Positions 24,252 to 33,155 of a stretch of 64,000 bases of DNA are shown one piece after another. The stretch's first letter is position 1. Each line of letters starts with the position of its first letter. Both the position numbers and the translations under genes were made by a program. Source of the stretch: DASVEG01 sp035540495 (GTDB lineage Bacteria > Actinomycetota > Acidimicrobiia > Acidimicrobiales > CADCTF01); the NCBI GenBank assembly GCA_035540495.1, contig DATLGL010000027.1, forward strand, positions 1 to 64,000, written 5' to 3'. The notes beneath the pieces are model-generated. The model searched no databases, had not been told where the DNA came from, and was given only the letters and a program-made list of their open reading frames with translations.

Positions 24252-24959
24252 TCAGACGGGAAGGCCGGGGAGCGGGAGCGCCGGCACCGAGCCGGCGACG
24301 TCGGGGCAGCCGCTGGCGGCCGCGGCGTCTTCCACGTACGGCGCGAGGTCGGCCGGCGCCTTGGCACCGACCGCGGCCTCGGCGGTCTGCTGCGCGTTCG
24401 CGACCTCGCGCGAAGGGGTGACCTCCGGCGCAGGCGACGGTGGCTTCACGCTGCAGCCGGCGTCGATCGCGCTGCCGTAGTCGACGTCGTCGAAGCCCGG
24501 GAACTCCGGCGGCGCCGGCGCCTCGGGCAGGTTCGGAGTCGACGTGACGGTTCCGTCGGCCAGGCTGAGCTCGCCGCCGTCTCCGCCGAGCGCGGAGGCG
24601 AACGATCCCGATGCCGCGCCGACGAGGAGCGCATTGGCTGCGTTCGGCGAGAGGCTCGACGGGATCGTCGTGCCGCCCGCGCCCCGGGTACCGTCGGCGG
24701 GCGCGGACGCCACGGCGCCGGCGCGCCCCGCGTTCGCACCGAACGCCGAGCCGTCGGGGCGAACGCCGTCGGGTCGTGGGCCGAAGGCCAGGAATCCGAA
24801 CAGCGCGGCCGTGGCCGCGTAGTAGGGCGCGTAGCCCTTCACGTGCACCGCGACGCGCACCAGTCGCCGGGTGATCGGGTCGTCGATCGAGTCGATGAGC
24901 GCCGCCCGCTGCGCGGGCGTCTCGACGAAGACCTGCTCCTGCTGCTCCTGCTCGTTCAC
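24252..24959 (-). CDS. Single-pass membrane protein with Ala/Gly/Pro-rich tail, unknown
   Basis: 235 aa, GTG start. A charged cytoplasmic N-terminus (~1-42, QRAALIDSIDDPITRRLVR) precedes one hydrophobic helix (~44-60, YYAATAALFGFLAFG) and a long low-complexity Ala/Gly/Pro/Ser region, probably outside the membrane, with two Cys (near 170 and 222). I do not recognise it. It is divergent from the TetR gene, whose product might regulate it. Confidence 0.5.
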   Translation of the reverse strand: MNEQEQQEQVFVETPAQRAALIDSIDDPITRRLVRVAVHVKGYAPYYAATAALFGFLAFGPRPDGVRPDGSAFGANAGRAGAVASAPADGTRGAGGTTIPSSLSPNAANALLVGAASGSFASALGGDGGELSLADGTVTSTPNLPEAPAPPEFPGFDDVDYGSAIDAGCSVKPPSPAPEVTPSREVANAQQTAEAAVGAKAPADLAPYVEDAAAASGCPDVAGSVPALPLPGLPV

Positions 24960-25075
24960 GCGTGTCCCCCTGGACTCGTGACCCCCCGTCAGAACGTGAC
25001 ATTCGGCACGGAGTGACTCAATTCCTGCTCGGGGAAGAGGACTTCTACAGTTCCCGCCAGAGCGTGGGGGTCACA

Positions 25076-25735
25076 GTGGAACGGCAAGAGGACGGGAGCG
25101 CACGGCCGGACGGGCTGCGCGAGCGCAAGAAGCAGCGCACCAGGGCACAGCTCCAACGAGCGGCCATCGACCTGTTCACCGAGCGCGGCTACGACGCGGT
25201 GACCGTGGACGACATCGCGGCGGCGGTCGAGGTGTCCGCGCGCACGTTCTTCCGCCACTTCGGGTCGAAGGACGACGTGCTGATGAGCTTCGAGCGGGAG
25301 CAGCTCGCAACCCTGCGCACGCTGCTCGCGGAGCGGCCGGCCGACGAGAGCCCCCTGATGGCGGTGCGTCACGCGGTCGTAGCCCTGGCCCAGGCCTACG
25401 CCGACCGCCAGGACGAGACCTTCCTCCGACTCCAGCTCATGGCCGCGACGCCGAGCCTCCTCGGGCGCGCCATGGAGATCCAGCAGCAGTGGGAGCTGGT
25501 GCTCGCCGAGGCCGTCGCCGACCGGCTCGGCGTCAGCCTGGCCGACGATCTCCGCCCCGCGCTGGTGGGCGCGTGCGCGGTCGCCGCGCTGCGGGTCGCC
25601 ACCCAGGCGTGGCTTGCCTCGGGAGGCAAGGAAGACGTGACGACGATGGCCGACAACGCGCTCCTGCTCATCGCGGGCGGAGGCGATGCCACACGGTGGG
25701 CCACCGGCGAGGGGATGCGTTCCGCTTCGACGTAG
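25076..25735 (+). CDS. TetR/AcrR-family transcriptional regulator
   Basis: 219 aa. Residues ~15-62 are a TetR helix-turn-helix (AAIDLFTERGYDAVTVDDIA, SARTFFRHFGSKDDVL); the rest is a ligand-binding helical domain. GTG 25076 gives the usual short N-terminal extension; GTG 25064 is an alternative, and an in-frame GTG at 24962 seems too far upstream. It lies 11 bases ahead of the CoA-transferase and SDR genes and divergent from a membrane-protein gene, so either could be its target. Inducer unknown. Confidence 0.88.
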   Translation: MERQEDGSARPDGLRERKKQRTRAQLQRAAIDLFTERGYDAVTVDDIAAAVEVSARTFFRHFGSKDDVLMSFEREQLATLRTLLAERPADESPLMAVRHAVVALAQAYADRQDETFLRLQLMAATPSLLGRAMEIQQQWELVLAEAVADRLGVSLADDLRPALVGACAVAALRVATQAWLASGGKEDVTTMADNALLLIAGGGDATRWATGEGMRSAST

Positions 25736-25746
25736 GGTGCCGCCCC

Positions 25747-26955
25747 ATGATCGGACCACTCGACGACCTCACGGTGCTCGAGATCGCGAACTGGGTCGCG
25801 GCGCCGAGCGCGGGTGCCCTCATGGCCGACATGGGCGCCGACGTGATCAAGGTCGAGCCCCTCGCCGGCGACTCGATGCGGGGCAAGCTGCGCCAGCCCG
25901 CGCTGCCCGAGGGCACCCCCACCACCGACATCCCGTTCCACCTCGACAACCGGGGGAAGCGGTCGATCGCCGTCGACCTCGGCGATCCGCGCGGCAACGA
26001 GCTCGTGCGTGAGCTCGCCGCCAAGGCGGACGTGGTCATCACGAACCTCCTGCCGGCCCGTCTGGCGAAGTACGGCCTCGCGCCTGACCAGCTTCGGGCC
26101 GACCACCCGGAGCTGATCTACGCGCTCGTCACCGGCTACGGCAGCGCAGGCGACGACGCCGATCGCATCGCGTTCGACCTCACCGCGTTCTTCGCCCGCG
26201 GCGCGATCATGAGCCTCGTCGGGGAGCCGGGTGAGCCGCCGCCGGCGTTCAGGCCCGGGCAAGGCGATCACCCGACCGGCCTCGCGCTCCTGTCGGGAAT
26301 CCTCGCCGCGCTTCGCGTTCGCGATCGCACGGGTCAGGGGCAGGTGGTCGAGACCGCGCTGATGCGCACGGCGGCCTGGACCATCGGTTGCGACGTGTCG
26401 GCCGCGCTGGTCGACCGCAAGCAGCCGACGAAGCGGGGCCGCAACCAGGCGATCAGCCCGATGGGCACCCGGTACGAGTGCGCCGACGGCACGTGGGTGA
26501 ACCTCTCGGCGATGGACCCTCGGCAATGGGACGGGTTCTGCCAAGCCATCGATCGCCCGGAGCTCGCCGGCGACCCGCGGTTCGCGACGCCGGTCGACCG
26601 GTTCAAGAACGCCGAGGAGATCATCGGGATCCTCGACGAGCACTTCGCGACCCAGCCCTACGCCCACTGGGCGCCGCGCCTCGACGCGTCGGGGATCATC
26701 TGGGGTCGCGTCGCCGAGCTGCCCGACCTGGTCGACGATCCGCAGGCTCGAGCGATCGGGATGTTCGCCGAGATCGAGCATCCGGTCGCGGGTCGCTTCG
26801 AGACGCTTGCCGCCCCGTTCTCCCTGTCGGGCGCCGACGTGAGCGTGCGTGGCCCCGGGCCGGAGGTCGGTGAGCACACCCGGGAGGTGCTCGCGCAGTT
26901 CGGCGTCGACGAGTCGCGCATCGATGCGCTCGCGGGCGAGGGGGTGGTGAAGTGA
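25747..26955 (+). CDS. Family III CoA-transferase (CaiB/BaiF)
   Basis: 402 aa. Typical family III start (LDDLTVLEIANWVAAPSAGALMADMGADVIKVEP) and the GDHPTGLALLSGILAALRVR segment that carries the catalytic Asp. It transfers CoA between acyl-CoA and a free acid; substrate not deducible, though frequently bile-acid, steroid or aromatic acids in actinobacteria. Its stop overlaps the SDR GTG by four bases (26952-26955), so the two proteins probably act on the same compound. Confidence 0.9.
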   Translation: MIGPLDDLTVLEIANWVAAPSAGALMADMGADVIKVEPLAGDSMRGKLRQPALPEGTPTTDIPFHLDNRGKRSIAVDLGDPRGNELVRELAAKADVVITNLLPARLAKYGLAPDQLRADHPELIYALVTGYGSAGDDADRIAFDLTAFFARGAIMSLVGEPGEPPPAFRPGQGDHPTGLALLSGILAALRVRDRTGQGQVVETALMRTAAWTIGCDVSAALVDRKQPTKRGRNQAISPMGTRYECADGTWVNLSAMDPRQWDGFCQAIDRPELAGDPRFATPVDRFKNAEEIIGILDEHFATQPYAHWAPRLDASGIIWGRVAELPDLVDDPQARAIGMFAEIEHPVAGRFETLAAPFSLSGADVSVRGPGPEVGEHTREVLAQFGVDESRIDALAGEGVVK

Positions 26956-27773
26956 GCGAGGCATCGGGGCCGCTGCCGCTCGCGGGGCAGTCGGCCCTCG
27001 TCACCGGTGGCGGCAGCGGCATCGGCCTCCGCTCGGCGCAGCTCCTCGTGCGCGACGGAGCGTCGGTGACCATCTGCGGACGGAGCGAGGAGCGCCTCGA
27101 GGAGGGCCTTGCGACGCTGCGCTCGGCGATCCCCGCCGGGTCGTCCGCGACGGTCACGTCGGTGCCGTGCGACGTGGCGAAGGAGGACGATGTCATCGCC
27201 GCCGTCGAGGCCGCGAAGGCGAACGGCGGCGGTGCGCTGACCATGGCCGTCGCCGCGGCAGGGACAGGCGCCGGCGGTCCGATCGTGATGACGACGCTCG
27301 ACGCGTGGCGCCACGTCATGAGCGTCAACCTCGACGGAGCGTTCCTGACGGTCAAACACGCGGGCGCCGCGATCGCGGCCAGCGGCGGAGGGTCGATCGT
27401 GGGCATCTCCTCGATCGCCGCGCCGCTCACCCACCGGCTCATGGCCGCCTACTGCGTCAGCAAGGCCGGCCTCGAGGCGCTGGTGCGCAACGCAGCCGAC
27501 GAGATGGGCGCCCAGAACGTGCGCGTGAACGCGGTCCGCCCGGGGCTCGTTCCCACCGACATCGCCGCGGGCCTCACGACCAACGATGCGATCGTCGGCG
27601 ACTACCTCGACCAGATGCCTATCCGCCGGCTCGGCACGGTCGACGACGTCGCGCACGGCGTGCGCTACCTCTGCGGGCCCGAATCGTCGTGGGTCACCGG
27701 CCAGTGCTTCGCGATCGACGGCGGACACACCCTCCGCCGAGGCCCCGACCTGACCGTCGGATTTGCCCGCTAA
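26952..27773 (+). CDS. Short-chain dehydrogenase/reductase
   Basis: 273 aa classical SDR. Cofactor motif TGGGSGIGL (18-26), NAG-equivalent AAAGTG, catalytic Ser in GISSIAAP and YCVSKAG with the Tyr/Lys pair; C-terminal RPGLVPTDI. The CGRSEE stretch after strand 2 carries Arg, suggesting NADPH. Coupled to the CoA-transferase by GTGA. Likely oxidises or reduces a hydroxyacyl-CoA or alcohol intermediate. Confidence 0.9.
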   Translation: MSEASGPLPLAGQSALVTGGGSGIGLRSAQLLVRDGASVTICGRSEERLEEGLATLRSAIPAGSSATVTSVPCDVAKEDDVIAAVEAAKANGGGALTMAVAAAGTGAGGPIVMTTLDAWRHVMSVNLDGAFLTVKHAGAAIAASGGGSIVGISSIAAPLTHRLMAAYCVSKAGLEALVRNAADEMGAQNVRVNAVRPGLVPTDIAAGLTTNDAIVGDYLDQMPIRRLGTVDDVAHGVRYLCGPESSWVTGQCFAIDGGHTLRRGPDLTVGFAR

Positions 27774-27821
27774 ACACCGCTGAGTGTGAGCGGCCGGTGA
27801 ACGGGGGACACCGGAGGCGAC

Positions 27822-29507
27822 ATGGCGCTCTCGCTCCGCCCTCAGCACGCCGCGCAGTACACGAAGATCGCACGCCTGCTCCTGAAGCACGGCCGGCGTG
27901 ATCTGGTCGAGCGCGCCGGCGGCGACGCCGCGGTCGACATCCGAGACGAGGGCGCCGGCGTCGACGTCGACGAGGAGCGGGCCGAGGCGGAGGCTCTCGC
28001 CAGCGAGCTCGAGCAGATGGGGCCGACCTTCATCAAGCTCGGCCAGCTGCTGTCGACCCGGGCCGACCTCCTCCCCCAGGCGTACCTGAAGGCCCTCTCA
28101 CGCCTCCAGGACAAGGTCGAGGCGATCCCCTTCGAAGACGTGCGACGGATCGTCGAGGACGAGCTCGGCGCCCGCGTGTCGAAGGCCTTCGACTGGTTCG
28201 ACGAGACGCCGCTCGCGGCAGCGTCGCTCGGTCAGGTGCATCGGGCCCGCCTGCGGTCGGGCCGCGATGTGGCGGTCAAGGTCCAACGGCCGAACATCCG
28301 CACCCGGATCATCGACGACCTCGACGCGCTCGTGGAACTGGCGTCGGTGGTCGACAAGAAGACCGACGTCGGCCGCCGCTACGGGTTCGAGGCGATGGTC
28401 GAGGAGTTCCGGCGGACGATGCTCGCCGAGCTCGACTACCGGCGTGAGGCCCAGAACCTGCGCACGCTGGGATCCGCCCTCGACGAGTTCGAGCGCATCG
28501 TCGTGCCCCAGCCGGTCGACGACTACACGACCGACCGCGTCCTCACGATGGACTTCGTGGCCGGTCGGAACCTCACGTCGATGGGCCCGATGGCAAGGAT
28601 GGAGCTCGACGGCCGGCCGCTCGGCGAGGAGCTCTTCCGCGCCTACGTGAAGCAGATCCTCGTCGACGGCTTCTTCCACGCCGACCCCCACCCGGGCAAC
28701 GTGCTGGTCACCGACCACGATCCGCCCCGCCTAGCGCTCATCGACCTCGGCATGGTCGCCCGGTTGCCGAACGACCTGCGCGAGCACCTCGTGAAGCTTC
28801 TGCTCGCCGTCAGCGAGGGACGCGGCGAAGACGCCGCGTCGTACGCGGAGGGCATGTCGGACAAGCTCGACGACTACGACCGGGCGTCGTACACGCGGTC
28901 GGTCGCGCGCCTGGTGTCCGAACACGCCACCGCGACCGTCGGCCAGATCGCCGCCGGCCGGGTCGTCGCCGAGATGTCGCGGATCGCCGCCGAGAACGGG
29001 CTCCGGCCGCCGCCCGAGCTCACGATGCTCGGCAAGGCGCTGCTGAACCTCGACGAGATCGCGCGCACGCTCGCCCCGGACTTCGACCCGAACGAGGCGC
29101 TTCGGGAAGAAGCCGCAGAGCTGCTCCGCCACAACCTCACCGGGCTCGTCTCGCCCGCGAACATGCTCTCGACCGCGCTCGAGGCGAAGGAGTTCGCGGA
29201 GAAGCTGCCGTCGCGCGTCAACTCCGTGCTCGACACGCTCGCGAACGGCGAGGTGAAGCTCGACATCAAGGGCATCGACGAGCAGCAGTTCATGACGGCG
29301 TTCCAGAAGGTGGCCAACCGCATCACCTCCGGGCTCGTGATCGCCGCGCTGATCATCGGCGCCGCGATGCTGATGCGGGTGGAGACCGAAGCCGAGCTGT
29401 TCGGCTACCCGGCCCTCGCGATCGTCTGCTTCTTCGCGGCGGCCGGATCCGGGGTCGCGCTGTTGGTCTCGATCGTTCGCAGCGACCGCCGCAGTTCGCG
29501 CCCGTAG
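27822..29507 (+). CDS. ABC1/UbiB-family atypical kinase
   Basis: 561 aa. The KxGQ motif is FIKLGQLLSTRADLLP (~67-82), the modified P loop AAASLGQVHRA and catalytic HADPHPGN and LIDLGMV follow; the C-terminus has two membrane helices (~498-520, ~528-552). UbiB/ADCK members are atypical ATPases that support quinone biosynthesis or lipid handling at the membrane; here menaquinone is the more likely quinone. ATG 27822; monocistronic, converging on nnrD with a 1-base gap. Confidence 0.9.
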   Translation: MALSLRPQHAAQYTKIARLLLKHGRRDLVERAGGDAAVDIRDEGAGVDVDEERAEAEALASELEQMGPTFIKLGQLLSTRADLLPQAYLKALSRLQDKVEAIPFEDVRRIVEDELGARVSKAFDWFDETPLAAASLGQVHRARLRSGRDVAVKVQRPNIRTRIIDDLDALVELASVVDKKTDVGRRYGFEAMVEEFRRTMLAELDYRREAQNLRTLGSALDEFERIVVPQPVDDYTTDRVLTMDFVAGRNLTSMGPMARMELDGRPLGEELFRAYVKQILVDGFFHADPHPGNVLVTDHDPPRLALIDLGMVARLPNDLREHLVKLLLAVSEGRGEDAASYAEGMSDKLDDYDRASYTRSVARLVSEHATATVGQIAAGRVVAEMSRIAAENGLRPPPELTMLGKALLNLDEIARTLAPDFDPNEALREEAAELLRHNLTGLVSPANMLSTALEAKEFAEKLPSRVNSVLDTLANGEVKLDIKGIDEQQFMTAFQKVANRITSGLVIAALIIGAAMLMRVETEAELFGYPALAIVCFFAAAGSGVALLVSIVRSDRRSSRP

Positions 29508-29508
29508 G

Positions 29509-30366
29509 TCAGACCGCGGCGAGGGCGGCGAGCACCCGGGGCAGCTCGTCGGCCAGCTCGCGGGCGATGAAGCCGATCGGCCCGACCCGCTCGGCCAGCC
29601 GCTCCCCCGCGATCCCGTGGACGTGGTTGGCCCACACCGCGGCCGCGAGCGGCGACGCCCCGCGAGCGAGGAACCCGCCCGCTGCGCCGGCCACCACGTC
29701 GCCCGAACCCGACGTTGCGAGCCCGGGGTTCCCGCTCGAGTCGGCGTAGACGCAACCGTCGGGCGTGAAGGTTCGCGTGGTCGACCCCTTCAGCGACACG
29801 ACCGCACCGAGATCGTGCGCCAGCGCAGCGACATCGCGCTCGCCGATCGACGCCAGCTCGCTCCTGTTCGGCGTGAGCACCAGCCGTCCTGCGAGCGGCG
29901 TGCAGACGTCGCGGCGTGCCCGCTCGGCGAGACACAGGAGGGCACCGGCGTCGAGAACGACCTTCGGCCGCTCGGCCGACGCGATCGCCTCGATCAAAGG
30001 TCCCGCGGCGTCGACGTCGATGATCCCGGGCCCGAGCACGACGGCGTCGACCGCGGCGGCCGCGTCGGCCACGGCGTCGGCGGCCGTGCTCGCCAGCGCC
30101 CCTGCCGCGGTCTCGTCGAGAGCGAACACGCGCGCCTCGGGCACCGCTACCGCGAGCGGGACGGCCGCGCTTCGGGTCGTCGCCAGGCGCAGCTTCCCCG
30201 CGCCGACGCGTAGCGCCGCCATCCCGGCGAGCAACACTGCGCCGGGCACCTCGTTCGATCCGCCGACGATCAGGACGCGCCCGCGTTCCTCCTTGTCGGC
30301 GTGCTCACCCGGCAGCGTGATCGCGAAGGAGTCGAGCACGGCGCGATCCACCGCGATCTCGCTCAT
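29509..30366 (-). CDS. nnrD: ADP/ATP-dependent NAD(P)H-hydrate dehydratase
   Basis: 285 aa. Ribokinase-like fold with GRVLIVGGSNEVPGA and the C-terminal GLATSGSGDVVAG, TPNRSEL signatures of the NnrD/CARKD repair enzyme, which dehydrates damaged (S)-NAD(P)HX. The NnrE epimerase domain often fused upstream is absent, so the epimerase must be elsewhere. Begins one base after the stop of the phosphatase gene; same operon. Confidence 0.9.
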   Translation of the reverse strand: MSEIAVDRAVLDSFAITLPGEHADKEERGRVLIVGGSNEVPGAVLLAGMAALRVGAGKLRLATTRSAAVPLAVAVPEARVFALDETAAGALASTAADAVADAAAAVDAVVLGPGIIDVDAAGPLIEAIASAERPKVVLDAGALLCLAERARRDVCTPLAGRLVLTPNRSELASIGERDVAALAHDLGAVVSLKGSTTRTFTPDGCVYADSSGNPGLATSGSGDVVAGAAGGFLARGASPLAAAVWANHVHGIAGERLAERVGPIGFIARELADELPRVLAALAAV

Positions 30367-30367
30367 C

Positions 30368-31138
30368 TCACTTCGGCCCGGCCGGGACGTCGGGCTCGGT
30401 GGTCACCGGAGTCGCCTCCCGCTCGAGGGGAGCCACCTCGTTGAAGCGGACGAGGCGCATGCCGCCCTTTCGTCCCAACCGCGGGTCGTGCTCGAACGTC
30501 GTCACCGAGCAGTTGGCGACCGCTTCGGAACGGTCGATCGCCATGATCTGCGACTCGTCCATGTGCTCGAGGACGTACCGGAACATGAGCACGACGACCT
30601 GGTGCGTCACCACGAGGACCCGCTCGCCGTGGAACTCGCGGCCGATCGTGTCGATGAGGCTGCGCACCCGGAGCACCACATCGGCCCACGACTCGCCCCC
30701 AGGAGGCCGGTGGTAGAACTTGCCGAGGTGGGCGCGGAACTCCGCCTGCTCCGGATGCCGCTCCGCGATGCCGACCTTGGTGAGCCGGTCGAGGATGCCG
30801 AACTCGCGCTCCCGCACCCGCTCGTCGACCACGAACTCCACGTCGTGGTGCGGGCGCAGCCCCGCGGAGCCGAGCAGGAGCTCGGCGGTGCTGCACGCCC
30901 GGACGTACGGCGAGCACACGACGACCGTCGGCAGCTCGTCGCCTCCGCGATCGGCGAGCCACCGGCCGACGGCGCCCGCCTGCAGCTGGCCGAGGGCCGA
31001 GAGCGGGACGTCCATGTCGCGGTGCGCGATGTCAATCATGGGGTGGCCGGCCGCTTCGGCGGCGTCGCTCGCGACGTTGCCGGCACTCTCCCCGTGGCGG
31101 ATGATCGACAGGCGCGCGGGCCACAGCTGGTCCGACAT
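30368..31138 (-). CDS. Histidine phosphatase family protein
   Basis: 256 aa. Phosphohistidine loop RLSIIRHGESAGN (10-22) and a second His in VLVVTHQVVVL mark the phosphoglycerate-mutase-like branch. Extra residues in the cap region (FRAHLGKFYHRPPGGESW, which carries the catalytic Glu) are usual. Substrate unknown. ATG 31138; overlaps no neighbour but reads into nnrD. Confidence 0.85.
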   Translation of the reverse strand: MSDQLWPARLSIIRHGESAGNVASDAAEAAGHPMIDIAHRDMDVPLSALGQLQAGAVGRWLADRGGDELPTVVVCSPYVRACSTAELLLGSAGLRPHHDVEFVVDERVREREFGILDRLTKVGIAERHPEQAEFRAHLGKFYHRPPGGESWADVVLRVRSLIDTIGREFHGERVLVVTHQVVVLMFRYVLEHMDESQIMAIDRSEAVANCSVTTFEHDPRLGRKGGMRLVRFNEVAPLEREATPVTTEPDVPAGPK

Positions 31139-31157
31139 CTGCGATGTCCTTCCCGGC

Positions 31158-31895
31158 TCAGCTCCAGCCGGAACCGGCGCCTCGGGTCATGCCGAAGGGC
31201 CCGGTCGGCCAGCGGAAGCAGTCGACCATCAGCTGGTCGACCTCCTCCCGCGTCGCGATCCCCTCCTGCACCACCTGGGCCGCCTCGCGCACCATCGCGA
31301 AGTAGACCCGGTTCGCCACGTAGCCCCACGTCCGCGGGTTGTCCTTCACGACGACCGGGTTCTTCCCTGCGTTCGCGGCGAGGCGGCGGATCGTCTCGAC
31401 GGTGTCGTCCGAGGTAGAGGGCGCACGCACGATCTCGGCCAGCTTCATGACCGGCGCGGGCGACGCCCAGTGCCAGCCGACCACCTTGTCCGGACGGTCG
31501 GTCGCCGCCGCCAGTGCCTGGATCGGGAAGCCGCTCGAGTTCGAGGCCAGGATCGTGCCCTCCCCGCAGCGCCGGTCGAGGTCCCGGAAGACCTTGATCT
31601 TGAGCTCCAGCCGCTCGGGCACGGCTTCGATGACGACGTCGGCCGCCGCGACCGCGTCGAGATCGGAGGTGAAGGCGATGCGCGCAAGTGCAGCCTCGGC
31701 GTCCGCGGCCGAGAGCTTGCCCCGCTCGACCGCGCCCTTGACGCCGAACCGGCCGGTGTCGACCGTGGCCCGCCCCTTGTCGAGCGCCTCCTCCGCGATG
31801 TCGTAGCAGACGACGTCGTGGCCGGCGATGGCCATCACCTGTGCGATCCCGGCGCCCATCACCCCTGCGCCCATCACTGCGATGCGTTCCGTCAT
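31158..31895 (-). CDS. 3-hydroxyacyl-CoA dehydrogenase, short
   Basis: 245 aa. N-terminal NAD-binding GAGVMGAGIAQV and the SNSSGFPIQALA catalytic-domain entry, HWASPAPVMKLAEIV, with DNPRTWGYVANRVYFAMVREA. Most family members have ~280-300 aa; here the C-terminal dimerisation helices are short. It would oxidise 3-hydroxyacyl-CoA in fatty-acid or related degradation. ATG 31895 lies 24 bases from the divergent start; an in-frame ATG at 31913 is possible. Confidence 0.85.
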   Translation of the reverse strand: MTERIAVMGAGVMGAGIAQVMAIAGHDVVCYDIAEEALDKGRATVDTGRFGVKGAVERGKLSAADAEAALARIAFTSDLDAVAAADVVIEAVPERLELKIKVFRDLDRRCGEGTILASNSSGFPIQALAAATDRPDKVVGWHWASPAPVMKLAEIVRAPSTSDDTVETIRRLAANAGKNPVVVKDNPRTWGYVANRVYFAMVREAAQVVQEGIATREEVDQLMVDCFRWPTGPFGMTRGAGSGWS

Positions 31896-31919
31896 GGCGA
31901 GGAGGGTACGCATCAACGC

Positions 31920-32531
31920 ATGACCGAAGTGTGGAGAGCTCGCTGGTGGGTGCTCGTGGTGCGGGGCGCCGCGGCCGTCGTGTTCGGGATGCTCGCCCTC
32001 GGATGGCCCGACATCACGCCGGGGACACTCGCCACGCTGTTCGGCGCCTACGCGCTCGTCGACGGGCTGACCACGCTGCTCGTCGCGGCGACGTGCGGGC
32101 GGCTGAGCGACCGCTGGACCGTCGCGCTGGAGGGCGCGATGAGCGTCCTCGCCGCAGGGGCCGCGCTGCTGTGGCCCGACATCACGGAGCGGTCGCTCCT
32201 CTTGGTGATCGCCACCTGGGCGATCGCCACGGGAGTCTGGGAGCTCGTGGCCGCGGTTCGCCTGCGGCGTGAGGTCGAGCACGAGTGGCTCATGGGACTC
32301 GCAGGGCTCGCATCGGTGCTGGCCGGTCTCTCGCTGGCGGCACGTTCGGGCGCGGACGTCATCGCCATCACGTTGTTGATCGGGTTCTACTCGCTGACCT
32401 TCGGCTGCCTCCTCTTCGCACTCGGGCTCCGCATCCACGGCCTCGAGCGCCCGAGCGACGTCGTCGACCTCACCGCCGGCGCCGGACGGCGCGCAGATGC
32501 GGACGCGCCGATGGAACCCACCCGTGGTTGA
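31920..32531 (+). CDS. HdeD-like (DUF308) membrane protein
   Basis: 203 aa with six hydrophobic helices in pairs separated by short charged turns, as in the HdeD/DUF308 family. The repeated LGWPDITPG and LLWPDITER motifs support an internal duplication. Function of the family is largely unknown (acid-stress link in E. coli). Overlaps the next gene by eight bases. Confidence 0.75.
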   Translation: MTEVWRARWWVLVVRGAAAVVFGMLALGWPDITPGTLATLFGAYALVDGLTTLLVAATCGRLSDRWTVALEGAMSVLAAGAALLWPDITERSLLLVIATWAIATGVWELVAAVRLRREVEHEWLMGLAGLASVLAGLSLAARSGADVIAITLLIGFYSLTFGCLLFALGLRIHGLERPSDVVDLTAGAGRRADADAPMEPTRG

Positions 32532-32907
32532 GATCTGGGACCTGTGGTTCCCCTCCGCAGGCGCCACCGGCGTCTCGTTCTGCCGGAGCCGGGTCGAGGC
32601 CGGCGCGGCGGGCGACCGACTGCTCGTCCACGCAGCGCCGCCGCGGCTCGAGGTGACGGTGCGCTCCCACGAGGACGGGTCGGTCATCGCTCGCGGGGAA
32701 GGTCTCGAGCGAGGAGCCGAGGGACCGATGTCGTACTTGGTGCGCAGCGGCGATCGCATCACCATCGAAGACGGGTGGCCCACCGCCGACGACATCGGCC
32801 GCGTCGTGCTGCTACCCGGTGGTGAGGCCGGCATCCTCACCGAGTGGTGGCACGCCGACGACCAGTCGGAGTGGCGCTGGAAGGTCGAGTTCTACAACCA
32901 CAAGTAG
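32524..32907 (+). CDS. Conserved-looking small protein, unknown
   Basis: 127 aa, predicted beta-rich, Trp-rich at the C-terminus (TEWWHADDQSEWRWKVEFYN). No motif I can name, no signal or membrane segment. GTG 32524 (VVEIWDLWF) preferred to ATG 32497 because it overlaps the upstream stop only slightly. Its last codons and TAG form the left arm of a hairpin shared with the convergent gene. Confidence 0.55.
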   Translation: MVEIWDLWFPSAGATGVSFCRSRVEAGAAGDRLLVHAAPPRLEVTVRSHEDGSVIARGEGLERGAEGPMSYLVRSGDRITIEDGWPTADDIGRVVLLPGGEAGILTEWWHADDQSEWRWKVEFYNHK

Positions 32908-32930
32908 CTGGCTGCCGAACGAGCTACTTG
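32901..32930. terminator. Hairpin built from two convergent gene ends
   Basis: CAAGTAGCT pairs perfectly with AGCTACTTG (9 bp, 12-base loop). Each arm contains the Lys codon and TAG stop of one of the two convergent genes. Probable bidirectional terminator. Confidence 0.65.
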
Positions 32931-33145
32931 CGGTGCCAGAACCTCCGGCGTTGCGCGTCTTCCGGCGCCTTGTCCGGAAGCAGCGCAGCGCCACTGGCCG
33001 AGTGATCGAAGGCGGCGGCCCTGGCCTTCGACGCCGTGTCGAAGCCTTTGCGCTCCCACCCGCACTGGCACTCGATGCGGAAGGAGCCGTTGCCGCGTTC
33101 GTCGATCATCCACTCGGGTTCGTAGATGACGTGGTTCGCGGCCAT
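32924..33145 (-). CDS. Small CxC-containing protein, unknown
   Basis: 73 aa. Contains IECQCGWERKGF, a CxC pair that might bind metal, and a basic C-terminus. Not recognised. ATG 33145; lies ten bases after the acyl-CoA ligase stop in the same direction, so likely co-transcribed with it. Confidence 0.5.
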   Translation of the reverse strand: MAANHVIYEPEWMIDERGNGSFRIECQCGWERKGFDTASKARAAAFDHSASGAALLPDKAPEDAQRRRFWHRK

Positions 33146-33155
33146 GGCGCCTCCG

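Noticed and set aside
24960..25075. Operator for the TetR protein in its upstream gap
   Set aside because: Short GTCA/TGAC inversions are seen but no convincing dyad; left unannotated.
27780..27803. CCGCT / AGCGG hairpin after the SDR gene
   Set aside because: Only five pairs with a 7-base loop; too weak to call.
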